Assembly (NCBI RefSeq): GCF_001936595.1
Contig: NZ_MLBG01000004.1
Coordinates: forward strand, 42,163 to 106,162
DNA length: 64,000 nucleotides
Direction: 5' to 3'
Origin: Desulfovibrio sp. DV
GTDB lineage: Bacteria; Desulfobacterota; Desulfovibrionia; Desulfovibrionales; Desulfovibrionaceae
The notes below the pieces were generated by a model. It was not told the origin of the DNA, did no database searches, and saw only the letters and a program-made list of their open reading frames with translations. How positions within the stretch are numbered: position 1 is the stretch's first letter; every line of letters begins with the position of its first letter. Positions 28,594 through 36,764 of this stretch are shown here, in pieces. A program made the position numbers and the translations under genes.

Positions 28594-31500
28594 GGCGCAG
28601 GCGCCTCCTGGCTCCGTCGTTGGGTGGTGGCGATGGCATAGATGCGGCCGGCTGCGTCGATCAGGGCGCTGGCGGTCAGCCCGACCTCCAGGGTCTGGCC
28701 ATCCTTGGTCAGGCGTCGCGTCGTGTAGGGCAGCAGCATTCCTCCGCTGGCGAGCTGGTTGATTTTTTCCAACTCTTGCCGCAGCAGATCGCTTGGAATC
28801 ATGTCCTGGATATGCATGGTCAGCGCCTCGGCTTCGTTCCAGCCGAACAGCCGCTCGGCTGCAAGGTTCCAGGCCGTGAGGCGTCCGTCCAGATCCTGCA
28901 CCAGGATGGCGTCATGGGAGTCGCGCACGACAACGGCCAGTTGGATCTGGGCATTGGCCTTTTGCAGCAAGGCATGGGACTCTTTCATCTCGGTGATGTC
29001 CACAAAGGTGATGACCACGCCCTCGATGACGTTGTCCATGGTGCGATACGGCAGAATGCGCATCGTGTACCATTTGCCGTCGGCAATCTGCACATCCGTC
29101 TCCTGGGGGATCAAGGTGTCCAGGACGGTCTGCACGTCTTGGACCAGCCGGTCGTAGCCCACCAGATTGGAGACAATGTGGCCCACAGGCCGCCCGACAT
29201 CGCCCTGGATCAGGTTGATGATGTGGGTGGCGGCCGGGGTAAAACGCAGAATGCGCAGGCGGTGGTCCACAAAAACGGTGGCGATGCCGGTGCCGGCCAG
29301 CAGGTTGCTCATGTCGTTGTTGGCCTGTGACAGGTCGGCCAGCTTGTTTTGCAGTTCGGCATTGACCGTCGATAATTCCTCATTGACGGATTGCAGCTCT
29401 TCCTTGGAAGTCTCCATCTCTTCGTTGGTTGATTGCAGTTCTTCATTTATGGACTGCATTTCCTCGTTGGATGATTTGAGCTCTTCGTTGGATGTTTCCA
29501 GTTCCTCGATGGTCGTCTGGAGATATTCTTCCTTGGCCTGCAATTCCTGCCTGAGCGCGGTGATGCCCGGGTCGCTGTCGCTCTCCTGCCCCGGGGGCAG
29601 CGGCACGGGGCCTGGTTGCTGAGCGCAGGTGCAAGACGGCGAGGGCTGCAGGATGACCATATACAGGGGCGTATCGAGGCTTCCGGCCAGGTCGGCCGCC
29701 ACCGGGCAGACGGCCAGATCGACGTTGGTGAAATCGCCGTTGGTCTTCACGCGAAGGCCGGGGCTGTAAACCGTCGTGTTGCTGGTGCGGACCTTGTGCA
29801 GGGTTGTGCTCAGTTCCTGGCGCAGGCCTTCCCGGGCCATCTTGAGAATGTTGCTGACCCCGGCCTCGCCCGGGGCCGGTTCCAGGTACATGCCGGTGCG
29901 GCCGTGCAGGTAGAGGATGTCTCCCTGGGTGGTGATGAGGATGCCGGCCGGGGCCAGGTGTTGCAACAGTGTCTGCTCGGTCAGTTCGCGAAGCGGCAGT
30001 TTCCGGGCCTCCTGGCGTTTGCCGCCTGTCTGGGCCAGGCTGGCGTCCCTGGACGGCCTGGGCAGCAGAAAGCGGCCCGGGGGCGGGCGCTGGAGGCTGT
30101 AGGCATCGTCCCGTCGTTGATACAGCTTCTGCTTGCGGTCAAGAACGGTAAAAAGATCGCTGCAATCGCCCACGGTTTCCGAAGTGCCCAGAAACAAAAA
30201 GCCTCCCTGGATCAGGGCGTAATGGAAGAGCGGGATGAGCTTTTTTTGCAGATCGCCGTCCAGATAGATGAGGAGATTGCGGCAACTGATCAGATCGAGT
30301 CTGGAGAATGGCGGGTCTTTGATCACGTCCTGCTCGGAAAAGACCAGAAGATCGCGGATGCTTTTATGAATGCGCAAAGCGCTGCCGTCGGCTTCGGCCG
30401 TGAAATACCGGGCCAGACGTTCCGGCGAGACATCGGCAGCGATGCTGGCCGGATAGAGGCCGGCCCGGGCTGTGGCAATGGCCTGGCTGTCGATGTCGGT
30501 GGCAAAGACCTGCACCTGGTAGGGAACCGGCAGCGTGTCCAGGTGTTCCTGCAGCACAATGGCCAGGGAGTAGGCCTCCTCGCCGGTGGAGCAGCCCGGC
30601 GACCAGACCCGGATACTCGATCCTGCCGGTTTGCCGGCAAACAGTGTCGGGACGACCTGCTGCGCCAGCGCCGCAAAGGTGTCCGGGTCACGGAAAAAGC
30701 TGGTCACACCGATGAGCAGATCCCGGAAAAGCGCCTCCACCTCGGCCGGGGTCTGCTGCAGGAACCGGATGTATTCCGCCTTGGTCGCGATCTGGTGCAC
30801 GGCCATGCGCCGCCCGATGCGGCGATCGATGGTGCTTGGCTTGTACTGGGAAAAATCGTGTCCGGTCTGGGCGCGCAGCAGCACGAAGATCTTGCGCATG
30901 GAATTGTCTGCCGCCGGCGTGGCCGCGGCCGTGGTCCGGGGAGGCCGGCCGTAGGCCTGGGCGGCATACGCCATGAGCCGGGCAGGCATCTCGCCTGGCG
31001 GCAGTTCAAAGTCCACGAGCCCGGTGGCCAGGGCGCTTCGCGGCATGCCGTCGTACTCGGTGGAGGCCGGCGTCTGGACCATGACCATGCCGCCTTCACC
31101 CTTGATGGCCCGCACCCCGGCGGCCCCGTCGCTGCCGGTGCCCGAAAGCACGATGGCAATGGCCCGTTCGTGCTGGTCGCTGGCCAGGGAGCGAAAGAAA
31201 AAGTCGATGGGCAGACGCAGGCCCCGGGGTGCGGCCGGTTCCAGCAGTTGCAGGCGGCCGCCCAGAAAGGCCATGTCATGGTTGGGCGGGATGATGTAGG
31301 CGCAGTTGGGTTCGACCGCCATCCCGTCCGTGACCTCGAACACCTGCATCCGGGTGGAGCGCCGGATGAGTTCGGTCAAGAGGCTCTTGTGGTCCGGGGC
31401 GAGGTGCTGCACCAGCACAAAGGCCATGTTCGGCTCGGTGTCGGCGGGCATCCCGGCAAAAAAGGCTTCAAACGCCGCCAGACCGCCGGCCGAAGCGCCA

Positions 31501-31610
31501 AGGCCCACAATGGGGAAGATGGCTTCCGGGCCGTATGGGGCCGGCGCGGCAAGTTCTTCAGGGGGCTGGGCCGGAGTTGTCGTGTCGGACCGGGACTTTT
31601 TATGAGACAA
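28590..31610 (-). CDS. CheB-CheR-PAS fusion protein
   Basis: 1006 residues. CheB methylesterase, about 30-220, has the triad blocks GLGASAGG (Ser40), QHLAPDH and GTGSDGAAG. A CheR methyltransferase follows, about 240-510 (KPSTIDRRIGRRMA, WSPGCSTGEEAYSLAI, FATDID, ISCRNLLIYL). A long Glu/Asn-rich coiled coil (EELETSNEELKSSNEEMQSI) lies near 665-745, then two PAS domains. Such fusions act in sensory pathways outside standard chemotaxis; no cheA or mcp is in the window. It lacks a kinase core of its own, and the next gene supplies one. The N-terminal CheB has no receiver domain. Confidence 0.92.
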   Translation of the reverse strand: MSHKKSRSDTTTPAQPPEELAAPAPYGPEAIFPIVGLGASAGGLAAFEAFFAGMPADTEPNMAFVLVQHLAPDHKSLLTELIRRSTRMQVFEVTDGMAVEPNCAYIIPPNHDMAFLGGRLQLLEPAAPRGLRLPIDFFFRSLASDQHERAIAIVLSGTGSDGAAGVRAIKGEGGMVMVQTPASTEYDGMPRSALATGLVDFELPPGEMPARLMAYAAQAYGRPPRTTAAATPAADNSMRKIFVLLRAQTGHDFSQYKPSTIDRRIGRRMAVHQIATKAEYIRFLQQTPAEVEALFRDLLIGVTSFFRDPDTFAALAQQVVPTLFAGKPAGSSIRVWSPGCSTGEEAYSLAIVLQEHLDTLPVPYQVQVFATDIDSQAIATARAGLYPASIAADVSPERLARYFTAEADGSALRIHKSIRDLLVFSEQDVIKDPPFSRLDLISCRNLLIYLDGDLQKKLIPLFHYALIQGGFLFLGTSETVGDCSDLFTVLDRKQKLYQRRDDAYSLQRPPPGRFLLPRPSRDASLAQTGGKRQEARKLPLRELTEQTLLQHLAPAGILITTQGDILYLHGRTGMYLEPAPGEAGVSNILKMAREGLRQELSTTLHKVRTSNTTVYSPGLRVKTNGDFTNVDLAVCPVAADLAGSLDTPLYMVILQPSPSCTCAQQPGPVPLPPGQESDSDPGITALRQELQAKEEYLQTTIEELETSNEELKSSNEEMQSINEELQSTNEEMETSKEELQSVNEELSTVNAELQNKLADLSQANNDMSNLLAGTGIATVFVDHRLRILRFTPAATHIINLIQGDVGRPVGHIVSNLVGYDRLVQDVQTVLDTLIPQETDVQIADGKWYTMRILPYRTMDNVIEGVVITFVDITEMKESHALLQKANAQIQLAVVVRDSHDAILVQDLDGRLTAWNLAAERLFGWNEAEALTMHIQDMIPSDLLRQELEKINQLASGGMLLPYTTRRLTKDGQTLEVGLTASALIDAAGRIYAIATTQRRSQEAPAP

Positions 31611-31872
31611 GGTGCAACTCCCGGTGCTCTCTGGCCAGAGGGGCGTCCCCCAAAAAAGCAGAGCGCTGTTTTGTTGTTGGGTATCTCCACTTCTTTCATC
31701 ACACTTCGGACGAGAGAAGGCAAACGGTTCCGGCCCGCGTTACCCGCACCGCCAGACCAGGGAAGACGGCTGTGTCCTGTCGGGAGTGGTCGTTGTGTTC
31801 CCGGCCCGGCCAGTTGGTCCGGGCGGTTGGCCCGGCCGGAGCCAGGAGCGGCACGAGGCGACGCCAGGACAT

Positions 31873-32916
31873 TCACGGCTTCTGGATCGTGAGTTTGCGC
31901 ATTCGGGCGCGCAGGGTGCTGCGGTCGAGCCCGAGGATTTCAGCCGCACTGTTTTTGCCACCGACTTTCCAGTGGGTCTGGGCCAGAACCTGGAGAATAT
32001 ACTCCCGCTCGACCGCTTCCAGGGTCTGCTGGCTGCTGGTCAGGGATCGAAACGGTTTCTTGAGTTCATCGATCAGGCGCAGCTTGGGCCCGGAAGAGTT
32101 GATGACGCCTCGCTCCAGGACATTTTCCAATTCGCGGATGTTGCCGGGCCAGTGGTAGTGCTGCAGGGCGTGCATGACGTTGAGCGGTATGAATTCAATG
32201 GTTTTCCCCAGACGCTTGGCAATTTTTTGGACGTAGTAATTGACCAGGAGCGGAATGTCGTCGTCCCGGTCACGCAGCGGCGGCACGGTGATGGGGAAAA
32301 TGTTGAGCCGATACCAGAGATCGTCGCGGAAATGCCCCTTGCTGACTTCCTCTTCGAGGTTGCGATTGGTGGCGGCAATGATCCGCACATCCACCTTGAT
32401 GGTCGTGGAGCTGCCCAACCGTTCGAATTCACCGTTTTGGATCACATGGAGCAGCTTGGCCTGGAGTTCCAGAGGCAGTTCGCCGATCTCGTCCAGGAAC
32501 AAGGTGGCGCCGTTGGCCACTTCGAAACGTCCCAGCCGTCTGGAATGCGCGCCGGTGAAGGCGCCTTTTTCATGGCCGAAGAGTTCGCTTTCGATCAGGT
32601 TGGCCGGCAGCGCGGCGCAGTTCATTTTGACCAGCGCCCGATCCTTGCGCAGGCTCAGGCTGTGAATGGCCCGGGCCACCAGTTCTTTGCCGGTTCCGGT
32701 TTCACCAAGGACCAGGACGTTGGTGTCTGTGGCGGCAATCTGCTCGACCTTATAAAAGACGTTTTTTATGGCCTCGCTTTTGCCAATGATGTCTTCATGA
32801 TTGTATTCAAGCTTGATCTCGTCTTGCAGATAGGCTCGTTCAGCCTCAAGCTGGTCCTTGAGTATCTTGATTTCCGCAAAGGCAGCGTCGGATATGAGCT
32901 GCTTTTTTTTCGGCAA
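31873..32916 (-). CDS. Sigma54-dependent activator, AAA+ and DNA-binding part
   Basis: Contains the AAA+ enhancer-binding core: NVLVLGETGTGKELVARAIH (Walker A), ESELFGHEKGAFTGA with the GAFTGA sigma54-contact loop, GATLFLDEIGELPL (Walker B) and WPGNIRELENVLERG. A Fis-type helix-turn-helix closes it (KNSAAEILGLDRSTLRARMR). Reading in frame upstream gives LISDAAFAEIKILKDQLEAERAYL, the linker expected after a PAS domain. That PAS domain lies in another frame (32846-33385), joined at a run of eight A's on the coding strand. So this is very probably the C-terminal 340 residues of one PAS-sigma54 protein. Confidence 0.88.
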   Translation of the reverse strand: MPKKKQLISDAAFAEIKILKDQLEAERAYLQDEIKLEYNHEDIIGKSEAIKNVFYKVEQIAATDTNVLVLGETGTGKELVARAIHSLSLRKDRALVKMNCAALPANLIESELFGHEKGAFTGAHSRRLGRFEVANGATLFLDEIGELPLELQAKLLHVIQNGEFERLGSSTTIKVDVRIIAATNRNLEEEVSKGHFRDDLWYRLNIFPITVPPLRDRDDDIPLLVNYYVQKIAKRLGKTIEFIPLNVMHALQHYHWPGNIRELENVLERGVINSSGPKLRLIDELKKPFRSLTSSQQTLEAVEREYILQVLAQTHWKVGGKNSAAEILGLDRSTLRARMRKLTIQKP

Positions 32917-33385
32917 CATCTCGGGCGGCCACAAGATCCAGAGCCCTTTCCCTGGTGATAATCCGATCGTTTGCCTTGTTGCGTTCAATGTGCGTCATAT
33001 CCTCGGCCGAGACAACAATAAGCTGCGAATGAATGTCGGTTTTTTGAACAACACGGGCACTCAGACGCATGGTTACTGGCTCAGACGATTCTGTTTTGTA
33101 GGCAATATCGAGGGAGTGGAATTTTGACTTATTTGTCAGGACACGATTGAATAATTCCTGAAGGTGGCTTGCTTCCAATTGTTTGTTGACAAGATCAAAT
33201 ATTGAAGTTCCTTCAGTCTCTTCTGGCTTGATATCAAAAATATCATAAAACGCATCGTTGGCTTTCAAGACGACAAGGTCCGAACCGAGGACAGCTAGAG
33301 GACCGGAGATCGAGTTAATGATACTGCCAACAGCCTCTATGACGGTCTTCAGTTTCTCTGGAGTATTTTCAGGAGTGTTCTTCAT
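32846..33385 (-). CDS. N-terminal PAS part of the sigma54 activator (frameshifted)
   Basis: Starts MKNTPENTPEKLKTVIEAVG and holds a PAS domain (SISGPLAVLGSDLVVLKAND to about SAEDMTHIERNKAND). It then reads RALDLVAARDVAEKK up to the run of eight T's at 32903-32910 (plus strand), after which the frame gives only unrelated residues and a stop. Removing one A would read AEKKQLISDAAF and join the AAA+ part. The whole gene is then 31873-33385, about 503 residues. ATG 33385 has only a distant AGGAAA; in-frame starts further upstream exist. Confidence 0.75.
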   Translation of the reverse strand: MKNTPENTPEKLKTVIEAVGSIINSISGPLAVLGSDLVVLKANDAFYDIFDIKPEETEGTSIFDLVNKQLEASHLQELFNRVLTNKSKFHSLDIAYKTESSEPVTMRLSARVVQKTDIHSQLIVVSAEDMTHIERNKANDRIITRERALDLVAARDVAEKKAAHIRRCLCGNQDTQGPA

Positions 33386-34259
33386 GGCGGTAGTGTATGT
33401 TTCCTGCAAGGTTGGTAATGACACAGCAGAAAACATGGTGGTTTTGCGCTTGTGTATGGAAAAAAAAAGGCCATACAAAACCATCATAGCGCCTTTTTGA
33501 GATTTTGCCAGTAGAAATGCCACTTCCAGGCAATAAAATATTCGGGGCGGTTGCCTGGGCCTCCCTCCGAACCGGTTCAGGGCGGCTGCCCGGTCCCGGA
33601 GAGCGGGAAGAGTCAGACCGCCCGCCGGTTCGCCAGAGGGCCGGTGCGGCCCTGGTCGCAGTTTCGTTCCGGCGCACAGCAGAGGATTCGTCCGGCTGTC
33701 CGGCAAACGGCGCAAGGGCTGGTGCGGTCCGGGCCGTTTCATGCCCACGAAGCCATGCTCGTCCGGCCGCGGGCAAAGGGCCCCACGGGCCGGACTGCGT
33801 CTCCACGCTGCCGTAGGCCGGTGCGGCGATGCCCCGGTTCCCCCTCCAAGGCCGGGGCCGGGTTTCGAGTCTGCGGTCCAATCCGGCGCCAAGCCCCCGG
33901 CCGTGTCGCCGGCAACAAGCGGACGCCGCCGCGCTGTTTGGCCCACCTCCCCAAAGCGCCTGCCTGGCCGGACGCTTCGCGCACTGTGCCTATCTCCAGA
34001 AACTCCAAGCTGTTGCATCTGTTCGCCTGTATTGTATTCGATTCAATCCTATTGATTTCAAAAATGGGAAGGCAAGTCCTGTTTATGACTTGGCAAATAA
34101 GGACAGTGTGTTGGCTTAAATATTTATGGAGGAGAAATAAAAAAGATGATTGCCCTCGACAGAATCGATTTAGAAGTGCTATTGGTTGGTATCTGCCTCA
34201 ATTTCGCAGTTTTGTTTTGGGGTGAATATTTGCAAACGTATGCAGGGAGAGTGTGTTAT
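33386..34259. other. Long stretch without a recognisable gene
   Basis: About 870 bases. Bases 33520-34000 are GC-rich with long open frames on both strands, but their residues are Arg/Pro-rich and resemble nothing. Bases 34010-34260 are AT-rich and probably contain the promoter of the DUF883 gene. A decayed gene cannot be excluded. Confidence 0.4.
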
Positions 34260-34556
34260 ATGGCATATATACGTGATACTTCCAGGGCGATGCGCCTGGA
34301 AATCCAGCATCTCATGGATCAGGCCCAGGCCCTGGTGGACGCGACCGCCGGGGAGCAGGCCGGCCGGGTCAAGGCCGCCCGCGATGCCCTGGGAGGCAGT
34401 CTGGAGTCGGCCAAGACCGCGTTTGGCCGGGTTGAAGACCGGTTTATGGACAAGATCCAGGCCGCAGACGCGGGCATCCACGAAAAACCCTATTACGCCA
34501 TAGCCGGGGCCTGGCTCGGCGGCCTGCTCCTTGGCTGGCTGCTGGCCAGAAAATAG
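34260..34556 (+). CDS. DUF883 (ElaB/YqjD-type) membrane-anchored protein
   Basis: 98 residues. A charged amphipathic helical domain (MRLEIQHLMDQAQALVDATA to about residue 70) is followed by IHEKPYYAIAGAWLGGLLLGWLLARK, the C-terminal membrane anchor of the DUF883 family. E. coli relatives ElaB and YqjD bind ribosomes at the inner membrane in stationary phase or stress. GGAGAG 8 bases before the ATG at 34260 supports this start over an upstream ATG at 34146. It fits the stress theme of the neighbourhood. Confidence 0.85.
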   Translation: MAYIRDTSRAMRLEIQHLMDQAQALVDATAGEQAGRVKAARDALGGSLESAKTAFGRVEDRFMDKIQAADAGIHEKPYYAIAGAWLGGLLLGWLLARK

Positions 34557-34697
34557 CCGGTCAGGCCGTTGCCGCTGTGGGCCGCGTGCTGGCGCGGGCA
34601 GTCGGCAGCCGGTCAGCCGGAACGCCGGAGAGAGTGCATCTGTTGGAAATACGCCACGCTGCCCCGGGCAGCTTTACCACTGCGGAGGTTTGAAGCC

Positions 34698-35123
34698 ATG
34701 AATCGTATCTTGTTTGTTGCCCTGACGCTTGTCTGTCTCAGTGCTGCCGGAGCCAATGCCGCCGGCCCCGACTCCTTCCAATGCGTCCGCCCTGACGGCT
34801 CGGTCGTGTGTACGGTCAATGCCCCTTCCGGCGATCCGAGCACCATCTGCAACCGCAACTGTCCGGATTGCAACCTCACCTGCGTGGCCCGGCAACATGT
34901 GGTCCGGGACGGCAATACGTTCATGGTCAACCCTGAAACAGCCGGGCCGGACCAGGCCAATCAACCCGCTGCTCCGCGCGCTGAAACCTCGCAATTTTGC
35001 AAGCAGCAGCTGCGCCGGTGCACAAGCGACTGCCGCTCAGACCCCAACAATCGGTCGAATTTCAACATGAACGCCTGCGTGTCCAGTTGCAAGAGCGTCT
35101 ATTCCGGTTGCGGCAGAAGATAG
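34698..35123 (+). CDS. Secreted Cys-rich protein with six-Cys module (paralogue 2)
   Basis: 141 residues. The signal peptide ends at ANAA (about residue 22). A first Cys-rich part follows (FQCVRPDGSVVCTVNAPSGD, then CNRNCPDCNLTCVARQH), then a linker. The C-terminal module has spacing C-x6-C-x3-C-x14-C-x3-C-x6-C and the end SGCGRR. The same module closes the proteins at 7316-7879 (ending SGCSGR) and 35293-35880. GGAGG precedes the ATG. It is followed by paralogue 3, so two of the three are adjacent. Function unknown. Confidence 0.8.
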   Translation: MNRILFVALTLVCLSAAGANAAGPDSFQCVRPDGSVVCTVNAPSGDPSTICNRNCPDCNLTCVARQHVVRDGNTFMVNPETAGPDQANQPAAPRAETSQFCKQQLRRCTSDCRSDPNNRSNFNMNACVSSCKSVYSGCGRR

Positions 35124-35292
35124 TCGGGCAGTCCCTGGAGCGGCTCTACGCCGCGCGGTGCAGTCCATGCCCTGCAAGCCTGCCGGCCTGCGAACGACAG
35201 TGTAAACCCACTCGGGCAGGGCAGCGGCCGGCAGGGCATGGCAAACACCCGGGGTCTGGGCAGTGCGGCAATTTTTTAAGGAGAGGCAACCC

Positions 35293-35880
35293 ATGCAAAC
35301 GAACACTTCACGATCAGCCTATCTTTTGGGAGCACTTGCGGTCCTGGTCCTGTTTGCCGCCAGCGGCTGTGTCCGGCGGACCATGCCGCCGCCGGAGGCC
35401 GCCAGCAGCGTGACTGTTTACCAGGGCGAACGGGCCATGATCGTCCATCGGGGCGACGAAGGACAACGGCTGTACTACCGCGATGACAGCGGCAAGATCT
35501 ATTACGTCGACCAGTCAGGCAATCCGATTGTCGTCGAGCGGAATATGCGGGTCGAGCGCGGAACGGCGGGGATGTATTACATTCTCGATGACGACAATGT
35601 CACCTATTACACCAATGAAAGCGGAAGGCTGTATTACAGGGATACTTCCGGCCGAGACATCTTTATCGAAGAGGCCGGGGCCGGCAAGGTCATCGACCCG
35701 TTGCCCATCTTGCGTGGCGGTGTGTATCCCCGGATCGAACACCAGCGCAGCCTGGAGTATTGCAACAACCAGTGGCGAACCTGCACCACGCGCTGTTATG
35801 ATCCGTCAGGGCTTGGAAACAAGCGAAGCTGTCTTGAGAATTGCGACTACCAGCGCGAGCAATGCCTGAAGCCGTATTGA
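35293..35880 (+). CDS. Lipoprotein with six-Cys module (paralogue 3)
   Basis: 195 residues. The signal ends in a lipobox (AASGC, Cys near residue 24). The middle has repeated beta-type units QRLYYRDDSGKIYYVDQSG, GMYYILDDDNVTYYTNESG and RLYYRDTSGRDIFIEEAG. The protein at 7316-7879 has the same type (LYYIEDDDRP, RLYTRDQSGQIFYIED). The C-terminal cysteines are spaced C-x6-C-x3-C-x11-C-x3-C-x6-C. AGGAGAGG 8 bases upstream supports the ATG. Paralogues 1 and 3 are full-length relatives; paralogue 2 shares only the C-terminal module. Function unknown. Confidence 0.82.
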   Translation: MQTNTSRSAYLLGALAVLVLFAASGCVRRTMPPPEAASSVTVYQGERAMIVHRGDEGQRLYYRDDSGKIYYVDQSGNPIVVERNMRVERGTAGMYYILDDDNVTYYTNESGRLYYRDTSGRDIFIEEAGAGKVIDPLPILRGGVYPRIEHQRSLEYCNNQWRTCTTRCYDPSGLGNKRSCLENCDYQREQCLKPY

Positions 35881-35997
35881 CCAGGGCCTGGGGGCGCAGC
35901 AGGGCCGCCCGCCGGTTGGCAGCGGCCATGAAAGTTTCGGCCTGCCGGCCTTGCCAGCCGCAGGCAGCGCCCAATCCCAGCCCGTTTTCCCGGTTGC

Positions 35998-36028
35998 CAG
36001 GCAACGGAGACCAGCTCTCCGTTGCCTG
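35998..36028. terminator. Bidirectional hairpin between convergent genes
   Basis: A perfect 13-bp stem CAGGCAACGGAGA / TCTCCGTTGCCTG with a 5-base loop, between the lipoprotein stop (plus) and the kdpE stop (minus). Confidence 0.6.
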
Positions 36029-36071
36029 AAGCAACGCAGAAGCGATGCCGCCTGTCCGCGGCAAGAGGGAA

Positions 36072-36764
36072 CTAGGCGGTGGTGACAAACCGGTAGCCGA
36101 CGCCGGCTTCCGTATGGAGATGCCGGGGCCGGGCCGGGTCCTTTTCTATTTTCTGGCGCAGTTTGTGGACGTGGATGCGCACGTAGTGCTCCTGGCCCTG
36201 GCTGTGTTTGCCCCAGACTTCCTTGAGCAGCTGGCCGTGGGTGACCACCTTGTCGCCGTGGCGCACGAGAAAGGCCAGCAATTTAAATTCCGTGGGCGTC
36301 AGATGCACGTCTGCGCCGCCCCGGCGCACCACATGGCCGTCCAGGTCGATCACCAGCTCCCCGAAAACATACTGCGATGGCGGTTCCTGCCCAAGAGCCC
36401 CTTCCCGGCGCAACAGCGCCCGGATGCGGGCCGCCAGTTCGGCCAGGCCAAAGGGCTTGGTCAGGTAGTCGCTGGCCCCCAGATCCAGGGCCCGCACCTT
36501 GTCCTGCTCCCGGCCGCGCACGGAGAGCACGATGACCCTGGCCCGGTTCCACGGCGGCAGGGCCTGCAGCACGGCTTCGCCGTCCAGGTCCGGCAGCCCG
36601 AGGTCAAGGAGGATGACGTCGGCGTCCTGGCACGCGGCCAGGGCCTCGCGGCCGTTTGACGCCTCCCTGACGGCGTAGCCTTCGGCCTCCAGAAAGGGGG
36701 TCAGAAACCGGCGGATGGCCGGTTCGTCGTCAACGACGAGGATGGTGTGTTGCGTTGTCGGCAT
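36072..36764 (-). CDS. kdpE: KdpE response regulator
   Basis: 230 residues of the OmpR/PhoB type. The receiver domain has acidic pocket VVDDEPAIRR, phosphoacceptor Asp in VILLDLGLPDLDG (about residue 52), and DYLTKPFG with the conserved Lys. The winged helix runs from about 130 (DGHVVRRGGADVHLTPTEFKLL ... GVGYRFV). It overlaps the end of kdpD by about 35 bases, so it is translationally linked. It activates kdpFABC under potassium limitation or osmotic upshift. The start has no strong ribosome site, consistent with coupling. Confidence 0.93.
   Translation of the reverse strand: MPTTQHTILVVDDEPAIRRFLTPFLEAEGYAVREASNGREALAACQDADVILLDLGLPDLDGEAVLQALPPWNRARVIVLSVRGREQDKVRALDLGASDYLTKPFGLAELAARIRALLRREGALGQEPPSQYVFGELVIDLDGHVVRRGGADVHLTPTEFKLLAFLVRHGDKVVTHGQLLKEVWGKHSQGQEHYVRIHVHKLRQKIEKDPARPRHLHTEAGVGYRFVTTA

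Noticed and set aside
33551..34225. A 224-codon open frame in the gene-free stretch
   Set aside because: Pro/Arg-rich composition, no motif, no ribosome site; overlaps equally long open frames on the other strand.
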